A DNA stretch of 60,984 bases from Acinetobacter tjernbergiae DSM 14971 = CIP 107465 (GCF_000374425.1 NZ_KB894379.1:1-60984); one strand, 5' to 3'; shown: positions 9,385 to 20,092, numbered from the stretch's first letter. Program-made: numbers and translations. The notes: a model not told the origin generated them from the letters alone.

Positions 9385-11190
9385 ATGAACTATACCGATA
9401 GAATATTTCCAACCAATAAAGGCTTGACGACTTATCTTGATGAATTAATTGCTAAAAACTATCAAATTCCGACCTTTCAACGTGATGTGGTTTGGGAGCA
9501 AGAAAATGTTAAGAAACTTTGGGATAGTATTTATAAGTTTTACCCGTTAGGCAGCATTTTAATTTGGAAAACTGATTTAAAGTTGCAAAATCATAGACAA
9601 ATTGGTGGGCATCAAATTACAGACACAAATTTTAGCAGAACAGAATACCAATATATTTTAGATGGGCAGCAGCGAACTACCTCGCTGTTAACTTCTTTAT
9701 ATGGTGGAAGCATAGAGAGTCGTTCTAATTTTGATCCAACACTTTATATTGATTTAACCATCAAAATGGACGGTGATACAGATGATGAAAGTTATCGCAA
9801 TCGTTTTTTGTTTTGGACAGATATTGATGATAGATATGGGGAAATTAAATCAAATATTGGTAAGAAAAAACGATTTGAAGAAGGGTTAATTGTAAAGTTA
9901 ATTGACATAAAAAATAATTTTACGACAGTTCAGACGAGAGTGTTTGGTAGTTCTGTAGTGAAGCAGGATTTCAATCACCCAATTTTAAATGAATTAGCAA
10001 AGATCAAAGGTGTCCTTGATAACTATAGAATTTCATTTGTTGAGGTTAAGGGTATTCAGGTTTCTGAAGTTTGCCAGATTTTTGAAAGAATTAATCAGGC
10101 AGGAAAGCCCCTAAACATTTTTGATATTGTGGTTGCAAAAACATTCAAACCACTAGTTTTTCAGGAAAATAATACAATTGCAGATAAAGGGTTTTATCTT
10201 CGTGAATTAATTGATAATTTTAGGGAACTTAATAATAGTGATTTTTTGAAAATTAGTGATTTAGATTATTTGCAAATTCTAGCGGTAATTATTAACCAAG
10301 ATATTGCTAACAGTGGTATTAGAAATATTACAGATAGATATCTGAATGAGATAAAAGCAGAACAAATTTTAGCAGTTTGGGATGAAGCAAAAAAAGCAAT
10401 TTTGAAAACATTCGATTTTTTTGAAAATCATTTGCATATTAAAACACCATATTTAATCCCATTCCGTTATTTTTACTTTACACTGACGGCTTATTTTTTT
10501 AAAAATGATGCCCCTGATTATAGTTTATTGAAAAAATATTTTTGGTACAGTAGTTTTCATAATGATGATTTGTTAGGTAATACAACACAGTTATTTCAAC
10601 ATATTGACTTTTTAAAGAAATGGAAAAATGGTGAAACAGTTGTATTTGAACGATTTTTATTAGATAAGAAAAAGCTTCGCTCTGCTACGTACAGCTCCAA
10701 AGGTAGAATGAGCCGAGCCATTTTGGCTTTATATTCCAATGCTCGACCAAAAGATTGGGAATATTGTGACAGAGAGGTCTTAGCCAGAAATTTATTTTTT
10801 TCAACAGATAAACCGAATCTGCATCATATTTTCCCGACCAACTCTGAATATGTTTTACAGAATCAGTGTAAAAATAAAATTACGAGTGATAGTTTGATGA
10901 ATATTGCGTATTTAACGCAAATTACAAATCTTGATATTACTAATAGAAACCCGCTTGAGTATATAAAGGACTATGATAAACCAGAATTTTTGGAAATTAT
11001 GTCTACACATTTACTTTCAAATGAAATTTTAGATTGGGTAAGAAGTGGAAGTTTACCATCCAATGCGATTGATCAATTTATAGAAAGCCGAGTGAATAAT
11101 ATTTTAGCAGATTTAAAATCTAAGTTACATGGTATAACTTTTGATGAAATCGATACAATGGAAGTAACAGAAGACCTATCCACGGTTTGA
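9385..11190 (+). CDS. DUF262 protein with C-terminal HNH-like region (GmrSD-like)
   Basis: A 601-aa protein with an N-terminal DUF262 (ParB-like NTPase) domain: IPTFQRDVVWEQENVKKLWDSI at about 28-49 and the hallmark ILDGQQRTTSL at about 91-101. The C-terminal part carries LHHIFPTNSEY near residue 478, like the HNH nuclease region of DUF1524/GmrD proteins. Families of this architecture include type IV restriction enzymes that attack modified DNA and other phage-defence nucleases. It stands alone between core genes, is more AT-rich than its neighbours and has its own terminator, so it looks like an acquired single-gene defence module. Whether it restricts DNA is inference. Confidence 0.8.
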   Translation: MNYTDRIFPTNKGLTTYLDELIAKNYQIPTFQRDVVWEQENVKKLWDSIYKFYPLGSILIWKTDLKLQNHRQIGGHQITDTNFSRTEYQYILDGQQRTTSLLTSLYGGSIESRSNFDPTLYIDLTIKMDGDTDDESYRNRFLFWTDIDDRYGEIKSNIGKKKRFEEGLIVKLIDIKNNFTTVQTRVFGSSVVKQDFNHPILNELAKIKGVLDNYRISFVEVKGIQVSEVCQIFERINQAGKPLNIFDIVVAKTFKPLVFQENNTIADKGFYLRELIDNFRELNNSDFLKISDLDYLQILAVIINQDIANSGIRNITDRYLNEIKAEQILAVWDEAKKAILKTFDFFENHLHIKTPYLIPFRYFYFTLTAYFFKNDAPDYSLLKKYFWYSSFHNDDLLGNTTQLFQHIDFLKKWKNGETVVFERFLLDKKKLRSATYSSKGRMSRAILALYSNARPKDWEYCDREVLARNLFFSTDKPNLHHIFPTNSEYVLQNQCKNKITSDSLMNIAYLTQITNLDITNRNPLEYIKDYDKPEFLEIMSTHLLSNEILDWVRSGSLPSNAIDQFIESRVNNILADLKSKLHGITFDEIDTMEVTEDLSTV

Positions 11191-11204
11191 ATATAGTAAT
11201 ATTG

Positions 11205-11234
11205 AAGCAGATCATTAAGTCATCTGATCTGCTT
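11205..11234. terminator. Terminator-like hairpin between DUF262 gene and dapC
   Basis: AAGCAGATCA and its perfect 10-bp complement flank a 10-base loop, followed by an A/T-rich stretch. It lies between convergent genes and can serve both. Confidence 0.65.
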
Positions 11235-11243
11235 AACATTATT

Positions 11244-12413
11244 TTATAAAACTGCTTTGAGTCGTTTCACCACTTCTTCACATTGTGCTAAATCAGCGAC
11301 CAATGCCATTCTGACATGACCTTCACCTGGATTACCTTGTTCGGTATCACGAGAAAGATAACGACCCGGTAAAACTTTGATATGGGCTTTTTCTATCAAC
11401 ATTTTGGCAAAAGTTTCGTCATTATCAACTTTCAACCAATAATAAAAACCTGCATCTGGTTTTTGTAGGGGTAATAAATGCCCTAACTCAGATTGGAATA
11501 AATCAAATTTGGCACGGTATTGCTGACGGTTTTCTTCCACATGTGCTTCATCATTCCAAGCTGCAATCGAAGCCAATTGATGCTGTACAGGCATTGCAGC
11601 ACCGTGATAAGTACGATATTGCAAATAAGGTTTTAATAGTGCCGCATCACCTGCAACAAAACCAGAGCGCAAGCCTGGTAAGTTGGATCGTTTTGAAAGC
11701 GAATGGAACACGATGCAGTTTTTATAATCATCACGTCCTATTTCAGCACAGACTTCTAAAAGACCAATCGGTGCTTGATCAAACCAAAGCTCTGAATAAC
11801 ATTCATCAGAAGCAATCACAAAACCATATTGATCAGACAGCGCAATCAATTTTTTAAACTGTTCTTTTGAAAGTACTGTCCCTGTCGGATTACCCGGTGT
11901 ACAAACGAATAATAATGCTGTTTTTTCCCAGACTTCCGCAGGAACAGCATCAAAGTCGCCTAAATAACCATTTTCTTCTGTGCAATTGATAAAATAAGGC
12001 TTTGCACCTGCAAGCAATGCTGCACCTTCATAAATCTGATAGAATGGATTCGGCATCACGATATAAGGTGCATCTTCACGTTTAATCAAAGCTTGTACAA
12101 AGGAGAAAATGCCTTCACGTGTACCAGAAACGGGCAGGATATGATTTTCCGCACTAATATGATTCAGCTTGAAACGATTGGTGAGCCACTGTGCAATACT
12201 TTGGCGCAGCTCAGGTAAACCCTTACTATTTGGATAAGTCGATAGATGCGCAAAATTATCAATGATTGCTTGTTTAACGAACTCTGGTGCAGGATGTTTC
12301 GGTTCACCAATTGATAATGGAATCAATGGCAAATCGGCAGGCTGCACATCTTTAAAAAGTTGATTTAACTTTTCAAAAGGATAGGGATGCAATAAAGACA
12401 AACTAGAGTTCAT
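11244..12413 (-). CDS. dapC: Succinyldiaminopimelate transaminase DapC
   Basis: PLP aminotransferase of the lysine/peptidoglycan (diaminopimelate) pathway, 389 aa. Visible marks are LSIGEPKHPAP near the N terminus, CTPGNPTGTVLS, DECYSELWF and the PLP-lysine motif HSLSKRSNLPGLRSGF. This last motif is characteristic of the proteobacterial DapC group. It lies downstream of glnD in the same direction, as is usual in Acinetobacter, with a hairpin between them. Confidence 0.85.
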   Translation of the reverse strand: MNSSLSLLHPYPFEKLNQLFKDVQPADLPLIPLSIGEPKHPAPEFVKQAIIDNFAHLSTYPNSKGLPELRQSIAQWLTNRFKLNHISAENHILPVSGTREGIFSFVQALIKREDAPYIVMPNPFYQIYEGAALLAGAKPYFINCTEENGYLGDFDAVPAEVWEKTALLFVCTPGNPTGTVLSKEQFKKLIALSDQYGFVIASDECYSELWFDQAPIGLLEVCAEIGRDDYKNCIVFHSLSKRSNLPGLRSGFVAGDAALLKPYLQYRTYHGAAMPVQHQLASIAAWNDEAHVEENRQQYRAKFDLFQSELGHLLPLQKPDAGFYYWLKVDNDETFAKMLIEKAHIKVLPGRYLSRDTEQGNPGEGHVRMALVADLAQCEEVVKRLKAVL

Positions 12414-12445
12414 TTAAACAATTACCGAAAATAAGAATAACAAAT

Positions 12446-12481
12446 CCCCTGAGAGACGACTAAAGCATCGCAACTCAGGGG
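12446..12481 (-). promoter_or_regulatory. Hairpin between glnD and dapC
   Basis: CCCCTGAG and CTCAGGGG flank a 20-base loop, with AAT/ATT extending the pairing in part. It lies in the 83-base gap between glnD and dapC. It lacks a clear T-run, so attenuation or mRNA processing is as likely as termination. Confidence 0.5.
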
Positions 12482-12496
12482 GGATTCAGGGATGTT

Positions 12497-15160
12497 TTAA
12501 GATGGATTACAAATTTGATTCGATGCCTCATCTAAAGCTGCTTTCAACGTTTCCGCAAAAGCTTTCACTTCTTCACGGCTAAGTAATATACCGTTTTTCT
12601 TGGTGACAAAGAAAATATCTTCAGCTCTTTCACCTAGTGTCGCAATTCTTGCTGAGTGAATATCTAGACCCTGCAACATAAACAAAGCCCCAATCCGAGC
12701 TAACAAACCCGGTTGGTCAAGTGTTGAGATCTCAACCATATGTTGTTGTAACGTCGGATTCAGTACGATATCCACGGTATTTTGTACATCGAAATGACGT
12801 AAATGACGTGGAATGCGGCGTTGCATAATACCCGGATATTGATCTGAATGGCTGAGTGCATCTACAAGAGCAGCTTTCACTTTACGTTCACGATCAGGGT
12901 CAGTGAGTAATGTGCCAAAACGATCAAGGACTAAGTAGGTATCTAAACTAAATGAGGTGGTTGCAGTAATAATTCTTGCATCTTGAACATCAAGATTCAT
13001 GCGGTCTAATACGGCAACCGTGGTTGCAAATAAGTTTGGTTGGTCACGGGTATAAATAAAGATCTGAACCGCGTCCTCAGCCGCATTACGGTGTGCACGT
13101 AATAAAACCAAAGGCTCAGGGTTGTCGCCGTGTTGCAAAATTGCTTGGGTATGCCATGCAATTTCATTGGCTGATTCTTTAACAAAGTATTCATCACCAA
13201 GCTCTTGCCAAACTTTTTCGACTTCAGCGAGAGAGAAGTTATTAACCAATAATTCACTTGCAGCAAACTTGGTGTCTTCAATCAACATTTGATAGTCAAC
13301 AGGACGACCCAAGCCTGAACGAATCACATCACGTGCATAGGTATACAATTGGCGCATTAAAGAAGCACGCCATGTATTCCACAGTTTTGGATTGGTGGCA
13401 TTAATATCAGCGACCGTCAAAGTGTATAGGTAGTCCAGATGCTCCATATCACCGACTTTTTCGGCAAATTCTTTGACTTCATCTGGATCAGAAATATCTT
13501 TTTTCTGTGCAGTGAGCGACATGAGCAAATGATTGTTAATCAGCCATGCCACCAGTTTGCACTCACGTTCTGTAAAACCATGCGTGCGACAGAACTCGAT
13601 TGCATCCAGTGCGCCTAACTCACTGTGATCACCGCCACGACCTTTGGCAATGTCATGGAAAATCGCTGCCATATAGACAATGTCATGGCGAGCAATACGT
13701 TGGAATACTGAACTGACCACAGGGAATTCTTTGGCAAATTCAGGTTCTTTAAAACGACTCAAATTGCGTAGTAATAATAAGGTGTGTGCGTCAACGGTGT
13801 AGATATGGAACAGATCATATTGCATCAGTCCCGTAATTTGTCCGAAAGCAGGAATGTAATTGCCTAGAACGCCGTAACGCTTCATCGCCACCATCGTGTC
13901 GTATAGATGGGGTGAGCGGATAATTGACATAAATAGGGCTTGATGTTCTGGATTGTCTCGGAATCTTTGGTCAATCCGTTTTGCAGCAAGAACAAGTAGA
14001 CGTAAAGTACGGGCACGGATGCCTGCAATTTCAGGTCGATTTGCCAAAAGATAGAATAATTCTAAAATGGCAATTGGTTCTTCTGAAAATACTTTATGAT
14101 GCTGTACCGCAAGTTTGCCATCTACAATTTTAAAATGATCATTGATGTCGATAATTTGACGTTCATAATCGGGTAGGCGAGGCGTAATGACCGACTCATT
14201 GAAATAGGCAAGTAGCATTTCATTGAGGGTTGAAACTTGTTGGGCTGTTCGATAATAACGTTTCATGAACTGTTCAACTGCAAAGTTAGCATGTTGACCT
14301 TCTTCACGAACATAACCAAATTTAGCTGCAATATCACGTTGATATTCAAACAATAAACGGTTTTCATCTCGTTTAGCAATACGGTGTAAATGGGTTCTGA
14401 TTTCCCATAAGAAACTTTCCGCTTCCTCAAGCACACCCAATTCGAATTCGGTAATAAAACCTAGATGTACCAAATCATAAATGCGATTGACACGGAAATG
14501 ACGTTTGGCAATCCAACCAATTTGATTAATATCACGGATACCACCAGGTGCATTTTTAATATCAGGTTCTAAATTACTTTCGGTATTGTTGTGCTGAGCA
14601 TAACGCTTGGTTTGTTCTGCCATTTTGGCATCATAGAAGGTTTTATCCGTCCATGTTTGCGCAACGATACGGCGTGGCCATTTCGCCAGTTGTTCATTGC
14701 CTGTGATTAAACGTGCTTCAATCAGGGTTGATGCAACGGTTAAATCATTGCTTGCTTGTTCAACACAGTTTTGAATCGTACGAACACTAATTCCTGGTTT
14801 GAAATTACCGACATCCCATAAAGAAGAGATAAAAGTAGAGATCAGTTTTTCTTGTTCTTCACTAATTTCATCTTCAGATAAAATCATAATGTCGGTATCG
14901 GAATAGGGCAGCATTTCACGGCGACCATATCCTCCAACTGCAAATAAACCTAATTCGGTCTGATTTAATTCAGCATGATTCCATAGAAAAACTAAAGCTT
15001 CATCAATCGAATTAGATCGGGCCTTAATCACTTCACGAATGGTTTGCCCATTTTCATAGCTCTCTTGTAATTGCTTTTCTACATCTGTTCGCCATTGGTT
15101 AATGGCTTTAATATCATGATGACTCGTGACATAGTTCAACAAAGGAGATGTATTGATCAT
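12497..15160 (-). CDS. glnD: Bifunctional uridylyltransferase/uridylyl-removing enzyme GlnD
   Basis: Sensor of nitrogen status that uridylylates and deuridylylates PII protein in response to glutamine, about 887 aa. The N-terminal nucleotidyltransferase motif is visible ([19 protein letters not shown]), the HD domain follows ([17 protein letters not shown]), and two C-terminal ACT domains occupy the last 200 residues. The frame also allows a TTG start at 15178, but ATG 15160 matches the usual [10 protein letters not shown] beginning. It follows purT closely, so the two are probably cotranscribed. Confidence 0.95.
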   Translation of the reverse strand: MINTSPLLNYVTSHHDIKAINQWRTDVEKQLQESYENGQTIREVIKARSNSIDEALVFLWNHAELNQTELGLFAVGGYGRREMLPYSDTDIMILSEDEISEEQEKLISTFISSLWDVGNFKPGISVRTIQNCVEQASNDLTVASTLIEARLITGNEQLAKWPRRIVAQTWTDKTFYDAKMAEQTKRYAQHNNTESNLEPDIKNAPGGIRDINQIGWIAKRHFRVNRIYDLVHLGFITEFELGVLEEAESFLWEIRTHLHRIAKRDENRLLFEYQRDIAAKFGYVREEGQHANFAVEQFMKRYYRTAQQVSTLNEMLLAYFNESVITPRLPDYERQIIDINDHFKIVDGKLAVQHHKVFSEEPIAILELFYLLANRPEIAGIRARTLRLLVLAAKRIDQRFRDNPEHQALFMSIIRSPHLYDTMVAMKRYGVLGNYIPAFGQITGLMQYDLFHIYTVDAHTLLLLRNLSRFKEPEFAKEFPVVSSVFQRIARHDIVYMAAIFHDIAKGRGGDHSELGALDAIEFCRTHGFTERECKLVAWLINNHLLMSLTAQKKDISDPDEVKEFAEKVGDMEHLDYLYTLTVADINATNPKLWNTWRASLMRQLYTYARDVIRSGLGRPVDYQMLIEDTKFAASELLVNNFSLAEVEKVWQELGDEYFVKESANEIAWHTQAILQHGDNPEPLVLLRAHRNAAEDAVQIFIYTRDQPNLFATTVAVLDRMNLDVQDARIITATTSFSLDTYLVLDRFGTLLTDPDRERKVKAALVDALSHSDQYPGIMQRRIPRHLRHFDVQNTVDIVLNPTLQQHMVEISTLDQPGLLARIGALFMLQGLDIHSARIATLGERAEDIFFVTKKNGILLSREEVKAFAETLKAALDEASNQICNPS

Positions 15161-15184
15161 GAAAATGGGTCTACTCAATTTAGG

Positions 15185-16393
15185 TTAAGAGTTCGTTTGT
15201 ACAATCACTTGGTCAGCAGCTTGTTTTGCTAGCTCACGGGCGAGGTCTGTCGTTTCAGCACGGGCAGTTGCAACCCCCATACGACGGCGTTTAAAGCCTT
15301 CAGGCTTACCAAATAAACGTAAGTCAGTATTTGGATTGGTTAAAGCAAGATTCACGCCAGTAAAGCTGAGGTTATTTGCATCTACACCTGCATAAATCAC
15401 GGCACTTGCCGCAGTACTATGGCGAGCTGTATTGACAGGCAAACCTAAAATAGCACGTGCATGCAATTCAAATTCACTTTGGAATTGTGAAGCTAAAGTC
15501 ACGAGACCTGTATCATGTGGGCGAGGAGAGACTTCGCTAAACCAAACTTTATCACCTTTGATAAATAGTTCTACCCCAAAGATACCACAGCCACCTAATG
15601 CTGTTGTTGCTTTGTGTGCAATACGTTTTGATTCTTGCAATGCTGCCGCTGTCATTGGTTGAGGCTGCCAGCTTTCAACATAGTCGCCCGCATCTTGACG
15701 GTGTCCAATTGGATCACAGAAATGAGTTTCGATTTCGCCTGTCTGTGGGTTTTTTGCACGGACTGTTAGTAGGGTGATCTCAAAATCAAAATCAATTTGT
15801 GATTCAATAATCACCGTGCCTTGATTGACACGACCGCCTTGCATTGCATATTCCCAAGCGGCATCAACTTCATCAAAGCTTTTGACACGTGATTGACCTT
15901 TACCTGATGAAGACATCACAGGTTTTACAAAGTTTGGATAACCAATGTCATCACATGCAGCACGGAAGCTTTCTAAAGTATTGGCAAAGCGATAAGCAGA
16001 GGTGGGTAAACCGAGTTCCTCAGCAGCTAAACGACGAATCCCTTCGCGGTTCATTGTCAGATTCACTGCCTTAGCTGATGGAATGACCGTCGCCGTTTGA
16101 CTTTGCTCAATTTCCACGAGCACTTCAGTTGCAATTGCTTCAATTTCAGGAACGATTAAATTGGGTTTAATTGTTTCTATGAGTTGTTTCAACTCAGTTG
16201 GATCAGCCATATTCAAGGTATAAGAGAAATGCGCAACTTGCATCGCTGGCGCATGATCGTAACGATCCGCAGCATGAACTTCGACACCTAAGCGTTGTAA
16301 AGAAATCACAACTTCTTTACCAAGCTCCCCAGAACCTAACAGTAAAACCTTAAATGCAGAAGATTGAAGTGGAGTTCCAAGAGTGACGCTCAT
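15185..16393 (-). CDS. purT: Formate-dependent phosphoribosylglycinamide formyltransferase PurT
   Basis: ATP-grasp enzyme that formylates GAR with formate and ATP in purine synthesis, 402 aa. The N terminus shows the nucleotide-binding [20 protein letters not shown]. Further on are [12 protein letters not shown] (ATP-grasp lysine region) and [14 protein letters not shown] near the metal site. Length and motifs are normal. It is the first gene of a probable purT-glnD run. Confidence 0.95.
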   Translation of the reverse strand: MSVTLGTPLQSSAFKVLLLGSGELGKEVVISLQRLGVEVHAADRYDHAPAMQVAHFSYTLNMADPTELKQLIETIKPNLIVPEIEAIATEVLVEIEQSQTATVIPSAKAVNLTMNREGIRRLAAEELGLPTSAYRFANTLESFRAACDDIGYPNFVKPVMSSSGKGQSRVKSFDEVDAAWEYAMQGGRVNQGTVIIESQIDFDFEITLLTVRAKNPQTGEIETHFCDPIGHRQDAGDYVESWQPQPMTAAALQESKRIAHKATTALGGCGIFGVELFIKGDKVWFSEVSPRPHDTGLVTLASQFQSEFELHARAILGLPVNTARHSTAASAVIYAGVDANNLSFTGVNLALTNPNTDLRLFGKPEGFKRRRMGVATARAETTDLARELAKQAADQVIVQTNS

Positions 16394-16523
16394 GCGTGTA
16401 ATCCTATCCTAAGTAATTTGTAGTTAAGCATAGCAGAACTTTTTACTGAATTAAGCTTGTCTGATACAAAAAAAACATGGTTTTGTTAGACAAAAAAATT
16501 GAATAACAACAATGCTGCTCTGT

Positions 16524-16913
16524 TTAAACATTGACTTGATAGTTAAGTTGCAATTCATCTGCATTTTGACCACGGATTCCCCAATTTGATTTTGGTGTTT
16601 CAAAAATTGTAATTTCAATATCTTGAGGGGAAATACCGCATTGTTGTTGGATATTAGAAAAGATGGTTTGAATGAAATGTTTTTTCGCAGCGATAGTTCT
16701 GCCCTCGAACATTGAAATTTCAATAATCAAATAATGTTCACTTCGGTCATTTGGATAAATAAAATCTTCTGTTGCCAACGCAATAAAGCGCTGAAACTTC
16801 TTCTCTTTAGGATAGTTCAAGCTTGTGACCAGTGCTTGATGAATAGCATCTGACAATTGACTTCTAAATTGTTGAATCGTTTGATGTAGTGCATAAATTT
16901 TGATTTGAGACAT
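16524..16913 (-). CDS. Tautomerase-family protein
   Basis: A 129-aa protein resembling the tautomerase/MIF superfamily: beta-alpha-beta pattern, VTSLNYPKEKKFQRFIAL, the YLIIEISMFEGRTIAAKKHF repeat and C-terminal ITIFETPKSNWGIRG. Classical members use the amino-terminal proline after Met removal. Here the second residue is serine (MSQIKIYAL), so the usual catalytic base is missing and the activity may differ. It is transcribed alone on the minus strand. Confidence 0.65.
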   Translation of the reverse strand: MSQIKIYALHQTIQQFRSQLSDAIHQALVTSLNYPKEKKFQRFIALATEDFIYPNDRSEHYLIIEISMFEGRTIAAKKHFIQTIFSNIQQQCGISPQDIEITIFETPKSNWGIRGQNADELQLNYQVNV

Positions 16914-17107
16914 AAATAAGTTATTCCAAAATTAAGATTAGAAATTTTGATTCACATTATATTTTTATTTCACCACTTTAAATGATATTGGCATTAAATC
17001 AATTCTTTAGAACGTAGATTGTTCTATGCGATAAATAAGTAACAATGATTGAGTATTGTCGCTGAATTGACTAGCATAATGCCCAAATGTTTCATTGGCG
17101 ATTTGAT

Positions 17108-17572
17108 ATGTTTAATACAAAAACTCATGTAGCAACAATCATGTTGTTCAGCAGCCTTTTATTGACTGCATGTGATCATTCAAGCAATGAGCCAGAGAAA
17201 AAAGTGGAGATTAAACCAGCGCCAAAACTTAATAATGATGCAACGACGTATGCACGCGCTGCTTGGAAGTTAATTAATCAAATTGATTCAATTGTTTATA
17301 ATAGACAAACTGCTGAGATTGAAGAAAAAGTTAGAAAACCTTTGCGTCAGCTCAGTACTGATTGGCGAATTAATGTGAAGATGACTGATTCTGTGACTGA
17401 AGGGAAATATGCGCTGTGTCGTAAAGTTTTGACTAGTCTTGATACTTGGGCAAGGGATGTAAAAGATAATTCGAGTTCATCGGCTCAAAAGCAAGCTGAC
17501 TACGAACGAGACAAGCTACAGTGTAAAGATGCAATTGATAATCCAGCTTTAGGAAATACATCGCCTAAATAG
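17108..17572 (+). CDS. Small lipoprotein, 154 aa
   Basis: I do not recognise a family. ATG 17108 gives a signal peptide ending in the lipobox LLTAC, so it is a lipid-anchored envelope protein. The ORF could also begin at 17087, but that adds residues before the signal. The mature part is charged and helical, with a conserved-looking WRINVKMTDSVTEGKYALCRKVL segment. It lies 9 bases upstream of a second secreted protein and probably shares its transcript. Confidence 0.7.
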   Translation: MFNTKTHVATIMLFSSLLLTACDHSSNEPEKKVEIKPAPKLNNDATTYARAAWKLINQIDSIVYNRQTAEIEEKVRKPLRQLSTDWRINVKMTDSVTEGKYALCRKVLTSLDTWARDVKDNSSSSAQKQADYERDKLQCKDAIDNPALGNTSPK

Positions 17573-17581
17573 GAGTGAAAA

Positions 17582-18085
17582 ATGTATCTTCGTATCTTAT
17601 CGGTTTTCTTGATTTTATTTGGCTTATTGGGAATAAACACTGGTTATGCCCAAGTAGATTTTCATCTTGCATATCAGGTGAAAATGCCGAATACGAAGCT
17701 TGTACATTTTTCTAATGATAGTTCATTTAGATTTGTTAGCCCGTCACCATTTTTTACTGCTCATGAGTTAGTGAATGCAAAAGCTATTCTTGTTGAAGGC
17801 AGGGCTGTTGTTGAAATCGAAATTTCAGCTTCTGCTCAGAAAAAGTATAATCAATTGGTCAACAGGAATATAGAAAGCCAAGATCAAGGTCTATTTAATC
17901 AATTAATTGGTTTAGGCATCATGATTGATGGACAGCCAGCGAAGGTTATACAAGGGATTTATAGACCTATTTCAGATCAAAAATTATGGTGTTTTTTGGT
18001 TGATGATCGTTTACCCCCTAACGAACAATTTCGTCAGGCTAATAAAATTGTGAAAAAAATAAAATTGGTCAAAGCTTCACATTGA
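17582..18085 (+). CDS. Hypothetical secreted protein, 167 aa
   Basis: Residues 1-23 form a signal peptide with a likely cleavage after GYAQ, so the product is periplasmic. The rest has no motif I recognise. RBS AGGAG precedes ATG 17582. It is the second gene of a two-gene unit with the lipoprotein and is followed by a terminator at 18146-18170. Confidence 0.65.
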   Translation: MYLRILSVFLILFGLLGINTGYAQVDFHLAYQVKMPNTKLVHFSNDSSFRFVSPSPFFTAHELVNAKAILVEGRAVVEIEISASAQKKYNQLVNRNIESQDQGLFNQLIGLGIMIDGQPAKVIQGIYRPISDQKLWCFLVDDRLPPNEQFRQANKIVKKIKLVKASH

Positions 18086-18145
18086 AATCATCTAATTTGG
18101 AATTTATTCTAGCTTTAAGCTTAAACATGATGTCATTTCGATAAG

Positions 18146-18170
18146 AAAGCGAGATGATGAATCTCGCTTT
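18146..18170. terminator. Intrinsic terminator
   Basis: AAAGCGAGAT and ATCTCGCTTT form a perfect 10-bp stem with a 5-base loop and a short T-run. It lies between convergent small envelope genes. Confidence 0.7.
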
Positions 18171-18199
18171 TGCTGGTTAAAGCTATCATAGGGGATAGT

Positions 18200-18484
18200 C
18201 TATGAGGTTTTACCTGTTTTTGCTGCTTCCTGTTTAGTTTGTGTCGTTGGTGTGCTTGCTACTTTTTTAGTATCCGATGACATTTTCATGCTGTCATGTT
18301 TCATCGTGTCTTTTGCTTTCGTTGTTTCTTTTTGGGTTTTTACGACATTTGCTGCTACACACTTGCCACCTTTATGGTTTGGCCCTGTACCACCTTGTAA
18401 TTGAGTTCCTTTCGGGCAAGCAAATGCACTTGCACTTAATATGGTGAATAAGCCTGCTGTTAGAATTGTTGCGACTTTTTTCAT
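18200..18484 (-). CDS. Small secreted Lys/Thr-rich protein
   Basis: About 94 aa from ATG 18484 (the MTIM start 9 bases upstream is less likely). A signal peptide runs to ASAFA. The mature part begins ACPKGTQLQGGTGPNHKGGKC, with two cysteines likely to form a disulfide, then becomes a low-complexity Lys/Thr/Met tail with no predicted fold. Periplasmic. Function unknown. Confidence 0.65.
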   Translation of the reverse strand: MKKVATILTAGLFTILSASAFACPKGTQLQGGTGPNHKGGKCVAANVVKTQKETTKAKDTMKHDSMKMSSDTKKVASTPTTQTKQEAAKTGKTS

Positions 18485-18699
18485 GATTGTCATCTGAATG
18501 AGCTAAGCGATAGTGCTTAGTATTAATCTAGACGAGTTTATAACAACAAAGCAGAATTATTTTGTGAATAATTTTAATTGATGTGTAGTGTTTTATCGTG
18601 AGAGTTTATCTTTTAATTTATGTTTAAGATTAACAAGATATTGCAATGAAGAAGGCGATAGCTAAACTTTAAAATAAGATAAAATCATAGCGATATTTT

Positions 18700-19404
18700 T
18701 TATTCTTTTAAATAACCAACGATGGCTAATTTTTTTAACTTTTCAAGATCAAGCACCTCTATTTTTTTAAAGCCAAGTTGAATGATCCCTTGTTTTTCAA
18801 ACACGTTCAATTCTTGATTCACTGTTTGTCTGGAAATCGTCAGCATATTGGCAAGTTGATCTTGTGAAATTTGAATATTGAAATCTTGAATAGAAGAACG
18901 GTTGCCATAGCCTTCAAGTATAAATAACAAGCGTTGTGCAAGACGCTGGCTGATACTTTGAGTCTGAATTGCAATTTGTTCTAAAAAGACATAACGAAGT
19001 TTTTGACTGGTGAGCAATGCAAAGTAGTACCAGTAATAAGGATTTTGGAGTAGAAATGCATTAAGTGGTTGTGCTGGAATCTGTAAAACGATACTTTTTT
19101 TAAGTGCAATTGCATCATGAGAGCGCGGTTTTTGGTCGATTAGAGAAATCTCACCAAACCACATGATAGGTTCGGCAATTGCAGCAATTGCTTCATTCCC
19201 ATTGACGTCGATATAGCCCAAACTAATCGATCCTTCAAGCACACCATAAACACCATCAAAAATGTCTTGGGCATGAAACACGGCAGTGTTTTTTTCTATG
19301 CTATGTTTTTTACCATGTTCAATAATAAAGTTTTGGAATGGTTCAGCGAGGTGGCTAAACCAAGAATTTTGCTGCAAATTTTTAATATAAATTGCATCTA
19401 ACAC
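18700..19404 (-). CDS. Crp/Fnr-family transcriptional regulator
   Basis: A 234-aa regulator with an N-terminal cyclic-nucleotide-binding-like beta barrel (DIFDGVYGVLEGSISLGYIDVNG) and a C-terminal winged HTH (QISQDQLANMLTISRQTVNQELNVFEKQGII). No FNR-type N-terminal cysteine cluster is seen, so it is not an iron-sulfur oxygen sensor. It is divergent from the Mpo1-like gene across a 104-base region, which it may control. The ligand is unknown. Confidence 0.85.
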   Translation of the reverse strand: MLDAIYIKNLQQNSWFSHLAEPFQNFIIEHGKKHSIEKNTAVFHAQDIFDGVYGVLEGSISLGYIDVNGNEAIAAIAEPIMWFGEISLIDQKPRSHDAIALKKSIVLQIPAQPLNAFLLQNPYYWYYFALLTSQKLRYVFLEQIAIQTQSISQRLAQRLLFILEGYGNRSSIQDFNIQISQDQLANMLTISRQTVNQELNVFEKQGIIQLGFKKIEVLDLEKLKKLAIVGYLKE

Positions 19405-19508
19405 AACATTTCCTTTGTAAAAAAAATCTATTTGTCAGCTATATGACAACTTCATCCAATCATTTCTTATAGATTAACAGCATAAACTAATTATATGAGG
19501 AATGAGCA

Positions 19509-20042
19509 ATGACAAATTTGGAACGTCAACTCAGCCAATATGCTGCTTATCATTTAGATCGAAATAATATTATGACCCATTTTGTGGGGATTCCTTTAAT
19601 TGTTTTCTCAATCTTATGTTTAACTGCACGAGCAGGCGTCGAAATATCAGGTTTTCCTATGACATTGGCAATGCTGCTCATGGTTTTAAGTAGTATTTAT
19701 TATCTTACACTCGATAAGCTATTTGGCGCTTTAATGCTGCTTTTGTTGGTATTGGCTTATCCTTTTGCGGTAAAAATTGCGGCTTTATCCATGTGGAGTT
19801 GGTTAGGTGCTAGCATTGGTATTTTTGTTGTAGGCTGGGTCTTTCAGTTTGTGGGACATTATTTTGAAAAGAAAAAACCAGCATTCGTTGATGATCTGAT
19901 TGGTTTGGCAATTGGCCCATTGTTCGTTTTAGCTGAGTTTGTATTCTTACTAGGTTTCCGTAAACCATTACATCAGCGTATTTTGAAAGAAGCTGAAAGC
20001 AAACGTGCAGCGATGGATATGAAAGTCCAAACAGCATCTTAA
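19509..20042 (+). CDS. Mpo1-like (DUF962) membrane protein
   Basis: A 177-aa inner-membrane protein with four to five hydrophobic segments. The N-terminal YAAYHLDRNNIMTHFVGIPL carries the histidines of the DUF962/Mpo1 family, whose yeast member is an iron-dependent 2-hydroxy fatty acid dioxygenase. A second histidine motif lies in FQFVGHYFEKKKPAF. Enzymatic role in this organism is inferred from family only. RBS is AGGAATGAG before ATG 19509. Confidence 0.8.
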   Translation: MTNLERQLSQYAAYHLDRNNIMTHFVGIPLIVFSILCLTARAGVEISGFPMTLAMLLMVLSSIYYLTLDKLFGALMLLLLVLAYPFAVKIAALSMWSWLGASIGIFVVGWVFQFVGHYFEKKKPAFVDDLIGLAIGPLFVLAEFVFLLGFRKPLHQRILKEAESKRAAMDMKVQTAS

Positions 20043-20063
20043 GCCCTAGATGATTTTAAAAGA

Positions 20064-20092
20064 GCCGAGATCATTTAGATTTCGGTTTTTTT
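20064..20092 (+). terminator. Terminator-like hairpin after Mpo1-like gene
   Basis: An imperfect stem (CCGAGATC against GATTTCGG) is followed by seven T. Pairing is weaker than in the other terminators of the window. Confidence 0.5.
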
